Source of the DNA: CAVWQV01 sp963757115
GTDB taxonomy: Bacteria; Pseudomonadota; Alphaproteobacteria; Acetobacterales; Acetobacteraceae
Direction of reading: 5' to 3'
Assembly: GCA_963757115.1 (NCBI GenBank)
Contig: CAVWQV010000006.1
Location: 558,001 to 622,000, forward strand
Length of the DNA: 64,000 bases
How positions within the stretch are numbered: the stretch's first letter is position 1; every line of letters begins with the position of its first letter. The notes below the pieces were generated by a model. That model was given only the letters and a program-made list of their open reading frames with translations, did no database searches and had not been told where the DNA came from. This document shows positions 27,988-37,012 of this stretch, piece after piece. The translations under genes were made by a program, and so were the position numbers.

Positions 27988-27996
27988 TTATCCACA
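27988..27996 (+). promoter_or_regulatory. Single consensus DnaA-box match
   Basis: TTATCCACA matches the DnaA-box consensus exactly. It lies between the EI24 gene and the bactofilin start. Only one copy is visible and there is no AT-rich unwinding region, so it is not an origin. It may be a chance match. Confidence 0.25.
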
Positions 27997-28017
27997 TCGA
28001 TTTAAACCGGGCCCGGC

Positions 28018-28674
28018 TCAGCGCCGGGCGGCGTCCATGACGTGCACCATGGCGGCAGTGCCGAGCACTGGGATCAGCAGATTCAGCAGTGGAAAGTAGC
28101 TGGCCAGCGCCAGCAACCCGCCTTGCGCCAGCACCGCGATTCGCCGCCGTTGGTAGAGCGCCTGCGCCTCGGCCCGCCCCATCCGGCGCATGGCGACTGC
28201 GACAAACAGCCCACGGCCGATCGCGTAGCCGCCGATCGCCCAGGCCAGCACGATCCCGATCCCCGGCAGGAGCAAGGCAAGCCCCAGCGCCAGCAGGTTG
28301 AGGAGCAGAATGCGCGCGCCGACCGCCAGCCCATCCCACAGTTGCACGGCCATCGGCGCCCCGGAGGCGACGCTGAGCGCGGGATAGAAGCGCCGCTCGA
28401 CCGCTTGGGCGATGCGTTCCATGTAGAGCGTGCCGATCACGGCCGCGACCGGCAGGAACAGAAACACGGCGAGCACCGCCGCTCCGATCCCGCCCAGGGC
28501 GCCGGCGAGCCAGGCCCAGACGCCATGACTTGCCAGCACGTGATGGAGGCCCCAGACCGACCCCGCGAGCAGGGCTCCGAAGCACACCACCGACCAGAGC
28601 ACGCTGCGCCATACGACACCGAGGAACACCGGATCGTCCATCTGCTCCAGTGCGCGCGCAAGCGGCGTCAGCAA
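28018..28674 (-). CDS. EI24-domain membrane protein (CysZ-like fold)
   Basis: About 218 residues with four or more membrane helices and the EI24/CysZ-like pattern. It begins LTPLARALEQMDDPVFLGVVWRS, with RRFYPALSVASGAP in the middle and a GIGIVLAWAIGGYAIGRGLF helix, and ends LNLLIPVLGTAAMVHVMDAARR. A TTG start at 28674 follows GGGAG and fits the family's beginning. The longer frame to 28866 overlaps the divergent kinase gene and adds unrelated residues. CysZ proteins import sulfate. For this subgroup no substrate is known. Confidence 0.8.
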   Translation of the reverse strand: MLTPLARALEQMDDPVFLGVVWRSVLWSVVCFGALLAGSVWGLHHVLASHGVWAWLAGALGGIGAAVLAVFLFLPVAAVIGTLYMERIAQAVERRFYPALSVASGAPMAVQLWDGLAVGARILLLNLLALGLALLLPGIGIVLAWAIGGYAIGRGLFVAVAMRRMGRAEAQALYQRRRIAVLAQGGLLALASYFPLLNLLIPVLGTAAMVHVMDAARR

Positions 28675-28750
28675 GCCGATCTCCCGTCCTGTCCCGAGTT
28701 GCCCGGTTCGAGATGGGGTGTTAGGCGGGCGGCGACCAGCCGGAGCACCC

Positions 28751-29755
28751 ATGAACACCGCAACCGACCTCGCCTCGCGCTTCGACATCGTTGGCATCGG
28801 CAACGCCATCGTGGACGTGGTCGCACCGGCCGACGACGCGTTCCTCAGCAAGAACGACATGCGCAAGGGTTCGATGTCGCTGATCGACGCCGCCCTGGCC
28901 GAGGCGCTTTACGCCGCCATGCCGTCCGGCCAGGAGAGCAGCGGCGGCTCGGCGGCCAACACCTGCGCGGTTGCGGCGGGGCTCGGCGCGCGGGTGGCCT
29001 ATCTCGGCAAGGTGGCCGACGATGCGCTCGGCGCGGCCTTCGCGCGCGACATGGCCGCGGCCGGCGTACTGTTTCCAACCCCACCGGCGCGCGCAGGCGC
29101 CCCGACCGCTCGCTGCCTCATCCTGGTCACGCCGGATGGCCAACGCACCATGCACACCTATCTCGGCGCGTGCGTCGGTTTCGACGAGGCTGACGTCGAT
29201 ACCGAGCTCGTTGCTGATGCCAAGGTGCTGTATCTGGAAGGCTATCTGTTCGATCCGCCGGCTGCACAGCGGGCGTTTCGGCTGGCGGCGGAGACGGCGC
29301 ATCGGGCCGGTCGGCAAGTCGCACTTTCCTTGTCCGATCCGTTCTGCGTCGACCGGCACCGCGCAGCGTTCCGCGAACTGGTGCGCGGGCACATCGACAT
29401 TCTGTTCGCCAACGAGGTCGAGCTGTGCAGCCTGTACGAGGAAGGCGATTTCGATCGTGCGGTCGAGCTGGCACGACGGGACGTGGCTTTGGCCGCGCTG
29501 ACGCGGAGCGAGCAAGGCAGCCGCGTTGTACGGGGGGCCGAAACCGCGGAGATTGCGGCCGAGCCCACTGACGTGGTGGATACAACGGGTGCCGGCGACG
29601 CCTACGCGGCAGGGTTTCTTGCTGGAATAACCGCTGGTTGCGATCTTCACACCAGCGGCCGCATGGGCAGCATCGCCGCCGCCGAGATAATCAGTCACTA
29701 TGGCGCTCGACCGCACGCAAGTCTGCGGGACCGGATTGGTGCGCTGCGGGCCTGA
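28751..29755 (+). CDS. PfkB-family carbohydrate/adenosine kinase
   Basis: This 334-residue ribokinase-fold protein resembles the alphaproteobacterial adenosine kinase group: FDIVGIGNAIVDVV at the start, GGSAANTCAVAAGLGARVAYLGKVADD near residue 60, and the C-terminal catalytic motif DTTGAGDAYAAGFLAG with the catalytic Asp near residue 280. It phosphorylates a nucleoside or sugar hydroxyl with ATP. ATG at 28751 has GGAG upstream. Specificity for adenosine is likely but not proven by sequence. Confidence 0.85.
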   Translation: MNTATDLASRFDIVGIGNAIVDVVAPADDAFLSKNDMRKGSMSLIDAALAEALYAAMPSGQESSGGSAANTCAVAAGLGARVAYLGKVADDALGAAFARDMAAAGVLFPTPPARAGAPTARCLILVTPDGQRTMHTYLGACVGFDEADVDTELVADAKVLYLEGYLFDPPAAQRAFRLAAETAHRAGRQVALSLSDPFCVDRHRAAFRELVRGHIDILFANEVELCSLYEEGDFDRAVELARRDVALAALTRSEQGSRVVRGAETAEIAAEPTDVVDTTGAGDAYAAGFLAGITAGCDLHTSGRMGSIAAAEIISHYGARPHASLRDRIGALRA

Positions 29756-29784
29756 AAAGAACCTGAAAAGAAGGGGAGCAACAC

Positions 29785-30213
29785 ATGCCTGTTACAGTTG
29801 CCTACAGCACCAAGGCCACCGCCGACGGCGGCCGCGACGGTCACGCCCGGTCTGAGGACGGCAAAGTCGACGTGCAGCTTTCCACGCCGAAGGAGTTGGG
29901 CGGCGGCGGCGGCCCCGGCACCAATCCCGAGCAGCTGTTCGCCGCCGGCTATTCGGCGTGCTTCATCGGCGCCATGAGGTACGTGGCGTCCCAGGGCAGC
30001 GGCCCCAAGGTGCCCGACAACGCCACAGTCACCACGACGGTCGGGATCGGCCCGCGCTCGGAAGGGGGCTTCGGCATCGACGTTGCACTGGCCGTCTCGC
30101 TTCCCGGCCTGCCGCGCGATCAGGCGCAAGCGCTGGTCGAGCAGGCACATCAGGTTTGCCCCTACTCCAACGCGACGCGCAACAACGTACCGGTGCGCCT
30201 GAGCGTCGTGTGA
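29785..30213 (+). CDS. ohr: Organic hydroperoxide resistance protein (Ohr/OsmC family)
   Basis: This 142-residue peroxidase reduces organic hydroperoxides with two cysteines, both visible: GYSACFIGAM near residue 58 and HQVCPYSNATRNN near residue 121. PGTNPEQLFAAGYSACF is the Ohr signature. It uses lipoylated proteins as reductant in known cases. An AAGGGGAGC site precedes ATG. No OhrR regulator is adjacent. Confidence 0.92.
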   Translation: MPVTVAYSTKATADGGRDGHARSEDGKVDVQLSTPKELGGGGGPGTNPEQLFAAGYSACFIGAMRYVASQGSGPKVPDNATVTTTVGIGPRSEGGFGIDVALAVSLPGLPRDQAQALVEQAHQVCPYSNATRNNVPVRLSVV

Positions 30214-30281
30214 CGGTCTTCGGCCCTCGTTCCCCTCGCGGTTCATTCTGGGGAAGAGGGTCGGAGTAAAAGGCAACGCTT

Positions 30282-31133
30282 ATGGTCCAGCATCGCTACG
30301 CCACCTTGTCGGGGGTGAAGATGCACTGGGCGGAGGCGGGCTCCGGCCCACCTCTCGTGCTGCTGCACGGCTATCCCGAGACCTGGTACGAGTGGCGGCA
30401 TGTCATGCCGCTGCTTGCAGGCCGTTTTCGGGTGATCGCGCCGGACCTCCGCGGCCTCGGCGACACATCGCGCCCCGCTTCGGGCTACGACAAACGCACC
30501 GTCGCCGCCGACGTGCGCGAACTGATCCGCGATCATCTTGGCCTCGACCGGATCGGCCTCGCCGGCCACGACTGGGGCGGGCCGGTCGCCTACGCGCTCA
30601 CCCGGCTCGACGCCGATCTGGTCGGCCGGCTCGCGATCCTGGACGTGGTGATCCCGGGTGACGGCCGGCCAGGTGGCATCGCACAAGGCGGCGCCCGCTG
30701 GCACCACGGCTTCCATCGTACGCCGCATCTGCCCGAGGCGCTGACTGCCGGGCGGGAGGCCATCTATCTCTCCTACTTTTATGACGAGTACGTCTCGACG
30801 GCGGGCGCGATCGGCTCGGCCGACATCGCCGAGTACGTCCGCACCTATGCGCAGCCCGGCGCAATGCGCTGCGGATTTGAATATTACCGGGCGACGGAGG
30901 AGGACGCGCGCGTCAACGCCGCCGAGCTGGCGCGGGACGGCAAGCTCCGCCTGCCGGTGCTCGGCATCGCCGGTGGCGCCGGGCGCGGGCGGGGCGACGA
31001 GCTTGCCGCATCATTGCGTTGCGTTGCCGAGAGCCCCGAATGCCACGTGCTGCCCGGCTGCGGCCACATGGTGCCGGAGGAGCAGCCGACGAAGGTCGCG
31101 GCGCTGCTCGAGGCATTCTTCGCGGACGTTTGA
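30282..31133 (+). CDS. Alpha/beta hydrolase, epoxide-hydrolase-like
   Basis: This 283-residue alpha/beta hydrolase has the oxyanion motif LLHGYPETWYEWRHVMP, the nucleophile elbow GHDWGGPVAYAL with Asp, and the catalytic His in PGCGHMVPEEQP. The Asp nucleophile and the HGYPETW segment point to the soluble epoxide hydrolase/dehalogenase group. It lies just upstream of an enoyl-CoA hydratase in the same direction, 52 bases apart. Confidence 0.88.
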   Translation: MVQHRYATLSGVKMHWAEAGSGPPLVLLHGYPETWYEWRHVMPLLAGRFRVIAPDLRGLGDTSRPASGYDKRTVAADVRELIRDHLGLDRIGLAGHDWGGPVAYALTRLDADLVGRLAILDVVIPGDGRPGGIAQGGARWHHGFHRTPHLPEALTAGREAIYLSYFYDEYVSTAGAIGSADIAEYVRTYAQPGAMRCGFEYYRATEEDARVNAAELARDGKLRLPVLGIAGGAGRGRGDELAASLRCVAESPECHVLPGCGHMVPEEQPTKVAALLEAFFADV

Positions 31134-31185
31134 CACCCGCGCCCCGCGCGTGACCAACTCGTCCGTTGCTCGGGAGGAGCGAGGA

Positions 31186-31959
31186 ATGACGTTCCAGCAC
31201 ATCGCCGTCACAACGGAGGGCCACATCGCGACCGTCGAGCTCCGGCGCGGGCCGAACAATCACGTGAGCGTGCCGTTGATCGCCGAGGTGGCCGAAGCCT
31301 TCGAGGGCTTCGACCGCAACCCCGACATCCGCGCGATCGTGCTGTGCTCGGACGGCAAGCATTTCTCCGCTGGTGCCGACTTGGTGACGCGCGACGCGGA
31401 CGGGCGCGAGATCGGTGCCGGGCGGCGGCATCTCTACAAGGAATCCATCCGGCTGGTGCGCACCGGCAAGCCGATCGTCGCCGCCGTGCATGGCGCGGCG
31501 GTGGGAGCGGGGCTTGGATTGGCGCTGGTCGCCGACTTCCGCGTGACCTGCACCGAAGCACGATTCTCCGCCAATTTCACCCGGCTCGGCTTTCATCCCG
31601 GCTTCGGCCTCACCTGCACCCTGCCGCGCCTGCTCGGCCCGTCGAAGGCCGCGCTGCTGATGTACACGGGGCGGCGCGTGCCGGGCGAAGAGGCGGTGGC
31701 GATGGGCCTCGCCGATGTCCTCGTGCCGCTCGCCGAGGTGCGAGGGGCGGCGACCTCGCTCGCCACCGAGATCGCCGGGTCCGCCCCGCTCGCCATCGTG
31801 TCCACCCGCGAAACGCTGCGGCGCGGCCTCGCCGACGATTATCAGAAGGCGACAGAGCGCGAGTTCGAGGAACAGGAATGGCTGCGCAAGACCCGCGACT
31901 ACGCCGAGGGTGTCAAGGCGATGAGCGAACGCCGCCCGCCGAACTTCATCGGAGACTGA
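31186..31959 (+). CDS. Enoyl-CoA hydratase/isomerase family protein
   Basis: This 257-residue crotonase-fold protein has the CoA oxyanion segments GKHFSAGAD near residue 65 and AVHGAAVGAGLGLALVADFRV near residue 105. The glutamate expected at the first hydratase position is not obvious, so the reaction could be hydration, isomerisation or another crotonase chemistry. ATG at 31186 follows GGAGGAGCGAGG. The C-terminus RKTRDYAEGVKAMSERRPPNF is a usual crotonase ending. Confidence 0.9.
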   Translation: MTFQHIAVTTEGHIATVELRRGPNNHVSVPLIAEVAEAFEGFDRNPDIRAIVLCSDGKHFSAGADLVTRDADGREIGAGRRHLYKESIRLVRTGKPIVAAVHGAAVGAGLGLALVADFRVTCTEARFSANFTRLGFHPGFGLTCTLPRLLGPSKAALLMYTGRRVPGEEAVAMGLADVLVPLAEVRGAATSLATEIAGSAPLAIVSTRETLRRGLADDYQKATEREFEEQEWLRKTRDYAEGVKAMSERRPPNFIGD

Positions 31960-31969
31960 CTGGATCGCT

Positions 31970-31988
31970 GCCGTTGTAGTGCAACGGC
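31970..31988 (+). terminator. Weak hairpin after enoyl-CoA hydratase gene
   Basis: GCCGTTG pairs with CAACGGC across a 5-base loop, 11 bases after the stop codon. No T-tract follows, so termination is uncertain. Confidence 0.3.
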
Positions 31989-32070
31989 GCCGACGAGAGT
32001 GCGAACGGCGTGCGCGAGCAGGAGCGTGACGTAAAAGGGCCGATGTGGCGTCAGCGGCCGGAAGCGAGGC

Positions 32071-32409
32071 TCAGTCCGCCAGCCGCCAATGGCCGGAAAC
32101 GCGGCAGACTTGGAGAAGGAAGCTTCTTTCGGTTCCGGCCTTGTAAGTCACGCGGGAACGCATAGCGCGGCAGTCATGTCCTTGTCGGCGGTAAGCGCGC
32201 TCGATCGTAAGAGTTCCGGAATTACCTGATTCGGGATCCGTCCAGGGTTCGCTGGCGCCGACCGGCTTGGGATTGTTTTCGAGCAGACGGTTAGCGGCTT
32301 GCCTTCCTGCCTCCAGGTCCTGCTTCGACAAGGTTGGTCCGGTATAGCCTCGGAACGGATTGATCTGCGCGCGTGCGCTCGCCGTTGTTTGCACGAGGTA
32401 CCGCAACAA
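32071..32409 (-). CDS. Small surface-antigen-like protein (RT0821/Lpp0805 type)
   Basis: The C-terminal 75 residues (WTDPESGNSGTLTIERAY, DCRAMRSRVTYKAGTERSF, CRVSGHWRLAD) match the pattern of the 17-kDa surface antigen C-terminal domain, with the paired cysteines. This frame lacks a signal peptide and begins with a weak TTG. A plausible signal sequence (KLFGFAATLQCLTIVAV) is encoded just upstream in another frame from ATG at 32476. The true gene may therefore span 32071-32476 with a frameshift near 32390-32400. The protein would be exported to the envelope. Confidence 0.6.
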   Translation of the reverse strand: MLRYLVQTTASARAQINPFRGYTGPTLSKQDLEAGRQAANRLLENNPKPVGASEPWTDPESGNSGTLTIERAYRRQGHDCRAMRSRVTYKAGTERSFLLQVCRVSGHWRLAD

Positions 32410-32772
32410 TGGTCAGGCATTGCAGCGTGGCGGCGAAGCCAAAAAGCTTACCCGGGAGGTGGAATGAACGTGTCATCGTAACGTGTACCGCTTTTCGGAT
32501 TGGGTAAGCATTGGTGACCCTGTCGTCCGGTTGGTTGCTAACATGCCGGAACGGACCGGGATAGGGTGTCAACCCTGCCTGTCGCTCCGTCGCCGGTGCA
32601 GTCGGGACGTTTGACCTCCAGCTTGCGCAATAAAGCCCTTCTGACCTTTCGGTCGTCGAATGCGAGAGGAGGTTAACTACGACGGTCCAAGTCTGATTCG
32701 TGGCGCACGGCTTGACGGCGAACAAGCAAGCTTGTCCCTTTGGCCTCAAGCGACAGGTCGGAGGAGGAGCGG
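32410..32772. other. Intergenic region without a clear gene
   Basis: About 360 bases between the surface-antigen-like gene and the MaoC-type pair, lower in GC than its surroundings (TTGGTTGCTAACATG, TTAACTACG). It may hold the promoters of the two divergent transcripts and the 5' end of the antigen gene. The long open frame here on the minus strand has atypical composition and is not taken as a separate gene. Confidence 0.5.
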
Positions 32773-33231
32773 TTGGACAAGATCACGTTTCCGGTGGAGG
32801 CGTCGCACATCATGATGTTTGCGCGCTCCATCGCCGACGAGAACCCGGTGTATTACGATCGGAAGAACGCCATTGCCCCGCCGACCTTTCCGCAGGCCGT
32901 GGCGCAGTTCGACCCCGACTACGTGCTGCGCCCCAAGGTAGGCGAGAAGTGGTTCGGCTCCGCCAAGGGTCCGACCGGCATTGAGGGCAAGCCCGCGACC
33001 AGCGGCGGCCTGCATGCCGAGCAGCATTTCGAATATCACCGTCCGCTCCGCGCCGGCGACGTGCTCACGGTGGAAAAGCGACCCGGCAACACGTGGGAAA
33101 AGGAAAGCAAGCGCGCCGGCAAGCTAACCTTCACCGAACAGATCACCGAGTATCGCGACCAGAACGGCGAGCTCGTGGTCACGGCTCGCAGCGTCGGCGT
33201 GCGCACCGAGCGTCCGGTGGATGCGGGTTGA
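32773..33231 (+). CDS. FAS1-like/MaoC N-terminal dehydratase subunit
   Basis: This 152-residue hot-dog-fold protein begins at a TTG behind GGAGGAGGAG (MDKITFPVEASHIMMFARSIADENPVYYD). The segment APPTFPQAVAQFDPDY and the ending ELVVTARSVGVRTER are typical of the N-terminal half of two-subunit MaoC-like (R)-specific enoyl-CoA hydratases. The catalytic half is the next gene, 15 bases downstream. Together they would hydrate an enoyl-CoA in fatty acid, steroid or 3-hydroxypropionate-like metabolism. Confidence 0.85.
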   Translation: MDKITFPVEASHIMMFARSIADENPVYYDRKNAIAPPTFPQAVAQFDPDYVLRPKVGEKWFGSAKGPTGIEGKPATSGGLHAEQHFEYHRPLRAGDVLTVEKRPGNTWEKESKRAGKLTFTEQITEYRDQNGELVVTARSVGVRTERPVDAG

Positions 33232-33246
33232 GGGGAGGACGGGGCG

Positions 33247-33664
33247 ATGACGTTGAACGCGGCGAACATCAAGGTCGGCGACACGCACTCGGAGCGCGTG
33301 ATCGAGAACATCTCCCGTACCCAACTGGTCATGTATTCGGGCGCGTCGGGCGACTATAACCCGCTGCACTCTGACGAGGGTACACGACGCAAGTCGCCGG
33401 ATACAAAAGCGTCTTCGCGCACGGGATGCTGACCATGGCGCTGACCGGCAAGATGCTGACCAACTACGTGGGGGACGGAAGCTCACCAAGTTCGGCGTGC
33501 GCTTCACCAACCAGGTCTGGCCCGGCGACACCCTGGATTCCACGGCGACCGTTGCCGCGATCCGTGAGGAGGGCGGCCACAAGCTGGTCGATCTCACGAT
33601 TTCGACCACCAACCAGGACGGAAAGGAAGTGGTCAACGGCACCGCGACGGCGCGGCTGGACTAA
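33247..33664 (+). CDS. MaoC-like dehydratase subunit, two frameshifts
   Basis: The catalytic hot-dog half of a MaoC hydratase: VMYSGASGDYNPLHSDE carries the Asp-His pair (SGDYNPLH). Near 33380 a base appears to be missing, and the frame moves to TTQVAGYKSVFAHGMLTMALTGKM. Near 33479 a second base appears to be missing, and the frame moves to KLTKFGVRFTNQVWPGDTLDS, which runs to the stop at 33662-33664. All three pieces are in family order with nothing absent, which favours base-call errors over decay. The restored protein would be about 140 residues. Confidence 0.8.
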
Positions 33665-33690
33665 TCGGTGAAGCTGAGGGGCGTAGAACC

Positions 33691-34820
33691 GTGACACGAA
33701 CCGCCTCGAAACACCGCGCTCAGCCCCGCAACCGCTTTCTGATCGCCGTGATCGCGGTGTTGCCCCTGTTACTCTCCGTGGCAATCGCACGGCCAGTATG
33801 GGCGGATTCCAGTCCGGCTTCGCGGATCCCAATCCGGTTCGTGGTCGTCACCACTTTCGATACCGGCACGGACGAAGACGGGCCGGGCGAGTTCAACACC
33901 TGGGTGGTGAACTATCCGCTGCCGGAGGTCATCCCATTCCCTCAGGGCTACCACCACCTGCGCTACAACGCCGACAAGCACGTAATCGGAATCGAGACGG
34001 GGGAAGGGCCCGTCCACATGGCGGCCTCGATCACTGCGCTCGCCAACGACCCGCGGTTCGACTTCAGCCATGCGTATTGGATGCTGGCGGGGATTGGCGG
34101 GATCGACCCGAATGTCGGCCCGGTCGGCTCGGCCACTTGGGCCGAATATATCGTCGACGGAGACCTCGCCTACGAGATCGATGCGCGGGAGATCCCGAGC
34201 GACTGGAGCACCGGCTATGTCCCTCTCGGCCGGACGGCGCCGTATCAGCAGCCGGCGCCGCCGGCGAGCTCGATCAACGGGGTGAACCTATTCCATCTGA
34301 ACGCCGACTTCGTGGACTGGGCCTATCAGTTCAGCCACGATCACGTAACGCTGCCGGACACTGCCAATCTCCAGACGGTCCGCTCCCTATACACTTCTTT
34401 CCCTGCCACCCAGTCGCCCCCACAGGTCCTCAAGGGCGACGTTTTGGCCGCGGGAACGTTCTGGATCGGCGGGCTGCTAAACACCTGGGCGGAGAACTGG
34501 GTGAATTATTGGAGCCACGGCAAGGCGGTGTTCACGATGACCTCGGAGGAGGATGCCGGCTACGCGCAGGCCCTCACCTTCCTTGCACAGGTCAAAGCCA
34601 TCGACTTTCAGAGGGTGCTGGATCTGCGGTCTGCCAGCAACTTCTCGGTGCCGCATCCCGGGCAGACACCGGCCCAGCTGCTGGCCAACGACGCCAGCGG
34701 CACGGGCTATTCGGCCTTCATCGAGAGCCTCAATAACGTGTACCTCACGGGCAGTTCGGTGGTGAACGAGATTGTCGACCACTGGGACAAGTACGAGAAC
34801 AGCCCGCTCAAGATAGCGCC
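33691..34820 (+). CDS. NUP-family purine nucleoside permease-like protein, 3' end altered
   Basis: The protein has a signal peptide (LIAVIAVLPLLLSVAIARPVWA) followed by the bacterial NUP family sequence: FVVVTTFDTGTDEDGPGEFNTW, HMAASITALANDPRFDFSHAYWMLAGIGGIDPN (in two parts) and ending VVNEIVDHWDKYENSPL. The family is named for a yeast nucleoside permease, but these bacterial members are secreted and resemble nucleoside phosphorylases in fold, so the activity is unsure. No stop follows the conserved end. The frame reads through a palindromic element and 780 bases of the next gene. The natural end is taken near 34820. TAG at 34813-34815 lies in another frame. Confidence 0.75.
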
Positions 34821-34857
34821 AGGGCGCTGCCCTGGACCCGCTGGGGCCGCGGCCCCA
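34819..34857. repeat. REP-like double palindrome
   Basis: A hairpin (34819-34835, CCAGGGC / GCCCTGG with a 3-base loop) is followed by a perfect 16-base palindrome (34842-34857, TGGGGCCGCGGCCCCA) and CAGACCCC. The arrangement resembles palindromic intergenic elements I recall from Acetobacteraceae. It sits at the 3' end of the NUP-family gene and may also act as a transcription terminator. No second copy was noticed in this window. Confidence 0.55.
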
Positions 34858-34945
34858 GACCCCTTCGGGACCACCATTTCTTGGGTGCCCGTTCTCCTTT
34901 ATCATGTTGCTCGAAGGCCCCGGTCGGGGCCGGAGGAACGTGAGA

Positions 34946-35947
34946 ATGGGCATCCAAGCGCTCGGCTATGTCGGGATCGGCTCCGACGACCTTGCCGGCT
35001 GGTCGGAGTTCGCGACCGGGCTGCTCGGGATGCAGATGGTCGAGCGCGGGGAAGCGGCGCGGGCCTTTCGCATGGACGACCGGACGCAGCGCCTCGTCGT
35101 CGACCGGGCCATCGGCGAGGGCGGGCGCTATCTCGGCTGGGAGGTCGCCGACGCGGCCGCGCTCGACGAACTCGGCCGTCGGCTGGACGCGGCCGGCGTC
35201 GCGGTCACGCACGGGACGCGCGCGCTCGCCGACCAACGCGGGGTGGCCGCGCTGATCGCCTTCGCCGACCCGCAAGGCAATCGGCTGGAAGCGTTCCACG
35301 GCGCCGCGGTGGCCGACACGCCATTCCGCCCCGGACGCACCATCTCGGGGTTCCGCACCGGGCCGCAGGGCATGGGCCACGCCGTGCTGACGGTCGAGCG
35401 GATCGACGACCTCCTGCCGTTCTATCGCGACGTGCTCGGCTTCCGCGTAAGCGATTACCTGCTAACCCCGTTCCGCGCGTTCTTCTTTCACGTCAACGCC
35501 CGCCACCACAGCCTTGCGCTGATCGAGACCGGGCGGCGCGACCTGCATCACATCATGGTGGAAACCTATTCGCTCGACGACGTGGGGCAGGGCTACGACC
35601 TCGCGCAGGGCGAGGAGGGGCGCGTCGCGACCACGCTGGGGCGGCACACCAATGACTTCATGACCTCGTTCTATGCCCGCTCGCCGTCGCGGTTTCTGTT
35701 CGAATACGGCTGGGGCGGGCGGGACATCGACCCGGCAACCTGGACCCCGTACGAGGTCACGACGGGCCCGAGTCTGTGGGGGCACGACCGCGACTGGCAG
35801 ACGCCGGAGCAGCGGCAGGCGACGCGCGCGCTTCGCCTGCGGGTGGCGGCAGACGGCGAGCGCGCGCCGGTGCAGGTCATGGAGGGCAACTACCGGCTGC
35901 TTCCGGGCACTTGCCCCTGGTGGGACGCCACGGTCGCCGGGCGCTAA
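34946..35947 (+). CDS. Extradiol ring-cleavage dioxygenase (BphC-like, VOC fold)
   Basis: This 333-residue vicinal-oxygen-chelate protein has two repeated modules. The Fe(II) ligands of type I extradiol dioxygenases appear in order: His in GPQGMGHAVLTV, His in NARHHSLALIE and Glu in FLFEYGWGGRDID. It would cleave a catechol-type ring next to the hydroxyls. ATG at 34946 has GGAGG upstream. No ring-hydroxylase or hydrolase is next to it, though a decayed Rieske oxygenase locus lies 19 kb away. A fortuitous assembly link cannot be excluded. Confidence 0.88.
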   Translation: MGIQALGYVGIGSDDLAGWSEFATGLLGMQMVERGEAARAFRMDDRTQRLVVDRAIGEGGRYLGWEVADAAALDELGRRLDAAGVAVTHGTRALADQRGVAALIAFADPQGNRLEAFHGAAVADTPFRPGRTISGFRTGPQGMGHAVLTVERIDDLLPFYRDVLGFRVSDYLLTPFRAFFFHVNARHHSLALIETGRRDLHHIMVETYSLDDVGQGYDLAQGEEGRVATTLGRHTNDFMTSFYARSPSRFLFEYGWGGRDIDPATWTPYEVTTGPSLWGHDRDWQTPEQRQATRALRLRVAADGERAPVQVMEGNYRLLPGTCPWWDATVAGR

Positions 35948-36082
35948 CCCGTGCGAGCTCCGCGGAACTTCGCCCCGTTGCGGCCCGCGGACAGGTAATT
36001 CGCCGCACTCGCCGGCCGTATATCGACCGTCACCCGTGACATCGGGCGAGGGCGAACAATCTGTCGGAGAGCGGAGAGAAGC

Positions 36083-37012
36083 ATGCACATCCTGCGGCGT
36101 CGTGGCTGGGAATTGAAGGAAGCCGAGGCGACCCCCGAGGGGGTGACGCTCCGGCGCCGGGCGGCGCTGGCCGGTGCTGCCGCACTCGTGGCCGCGCCGG
36201 GTGCGGCGTGGGCCGCGGACGCCGCGCCTGCGCCCCGGAATGCGAAATACGATCCCGGCCGGCCGTTAACCGCCGAGAAGGACGCCACGACCTACAACAA
36301 CTACTACGAGTTCAGCGACGACAAGGATCTGTGGGAGGATGCACAAGGGCTGAAGCAGCGGCCCTGGACGATCCAGATCGACGGCCTCGTCAAACAGCCT
36401 CGCAAGCTCGACCTCGATGACCTCCTCAAGCAGGTGGCGCTCGAGGAGCGGGTGTACCGGCACCGTTGCGTCGAGGCCTGGGCCATGACCGTGCCCTGGA
36501 CCGGCTTCCCGCTGGCTTCGCTCGTTAAGCTTGCCGAGCCGCTTGGGTCGGCCAAATACGTCGTGTTCCAGACCTTGGCCGATCGCAAGCAGATGCCGGG
36601 CGTTCGGCGCGGGTTCTACTCATTCCCTTACGTGGAGGCGGTTACGATCGAGGAAGCCGGCAACGAGCTCGCCTTTCTCTCTACCGGGCTCTACGGCAAG
36701 CCGATGCCGCCGCAGAACGGCGGGCCGATTCGGCTGACCCTGCCCTGGAAATACGGCTTCAAGTCGGCCAAGGCTCTGGTAAAGGTGTCGTTCGCGGAAA
36801 CTCGCCCGACCACATTCTGGGAAGCGATCCAGCCGAGTGAATATGGATTCTGGGCCAACGTGAACCCCGCCGTGCCCCATCCGCGTTGGAGCCAAGCGTC
36901 CGAGCGGCTGCTCACCAGCGGCGAGCGGGTCCCCACGCAGATTTACAACGGCTATGGCGCATTCGTCGCTTCGCTATACACTGACAAGGGGGCAGAAAAG
37001 CTGTTCATGTGA
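36083..37012 (+). CDS. msrP: Protein-methionine-sulfoxide reductase catalytic subunit MsrP
   Basis: This 309-residue periplasmic molybdenum enzyme repairs oxidised methionine. It has a Tat signal (LRRRAALAGAAALVAAPGAAWA) and the Mo-pterin fold with the Mo-ligand Cys in YRHRCVEAWAMTVPW near residue 132. Family marks are YNNYYEFSDDKDLW and GGPIRLTLPWKYGFKSAK. Its usual partner MsrQ, a six-helix heme protein, is not next to it. A small two-helix protein overlaps its 3' end instead. Confidence 0.93.
   Translation: MHILRRRGWELKEAEATPEGVTLRRRAALAGAAALVAAPGAAWAADAAPAPRNAKYDPGRPLTAEKDATTYNNYYEFSDDKDLWEDAQGLKQRPWTIQIDGLVKQPRKLDLDDLLKQVALEERVYRHRCVEAWAMTVPWTGFPLASLVKLAEPLGSAKYVVFQTLADRKQMPGVRRGFYSFPYVEAVTIEEAGNELAFLSTGLYGKPMPPQNGGPIRLTLPWKYGFKSAKALVKVSFAETRPTTFWEAIQPSEYGFWANVNPAVPHPRWSQASERLLTSGERVPTQIYNGYGAFVASLYTDKGAEKLFM

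Noticed and set aside
27988..27996. Replication origin at the DnaA box
   Set aside because: Only one box, no AT-rich unwinding region and no dnaA, dnaN or parAB genes nearby.
34820..35655. The 3' half of the open frame from 33691
   Set aside because: After the conserved NUP end it is an Arg/Gly-rich shadow of the extradiol dioxygenase frame.
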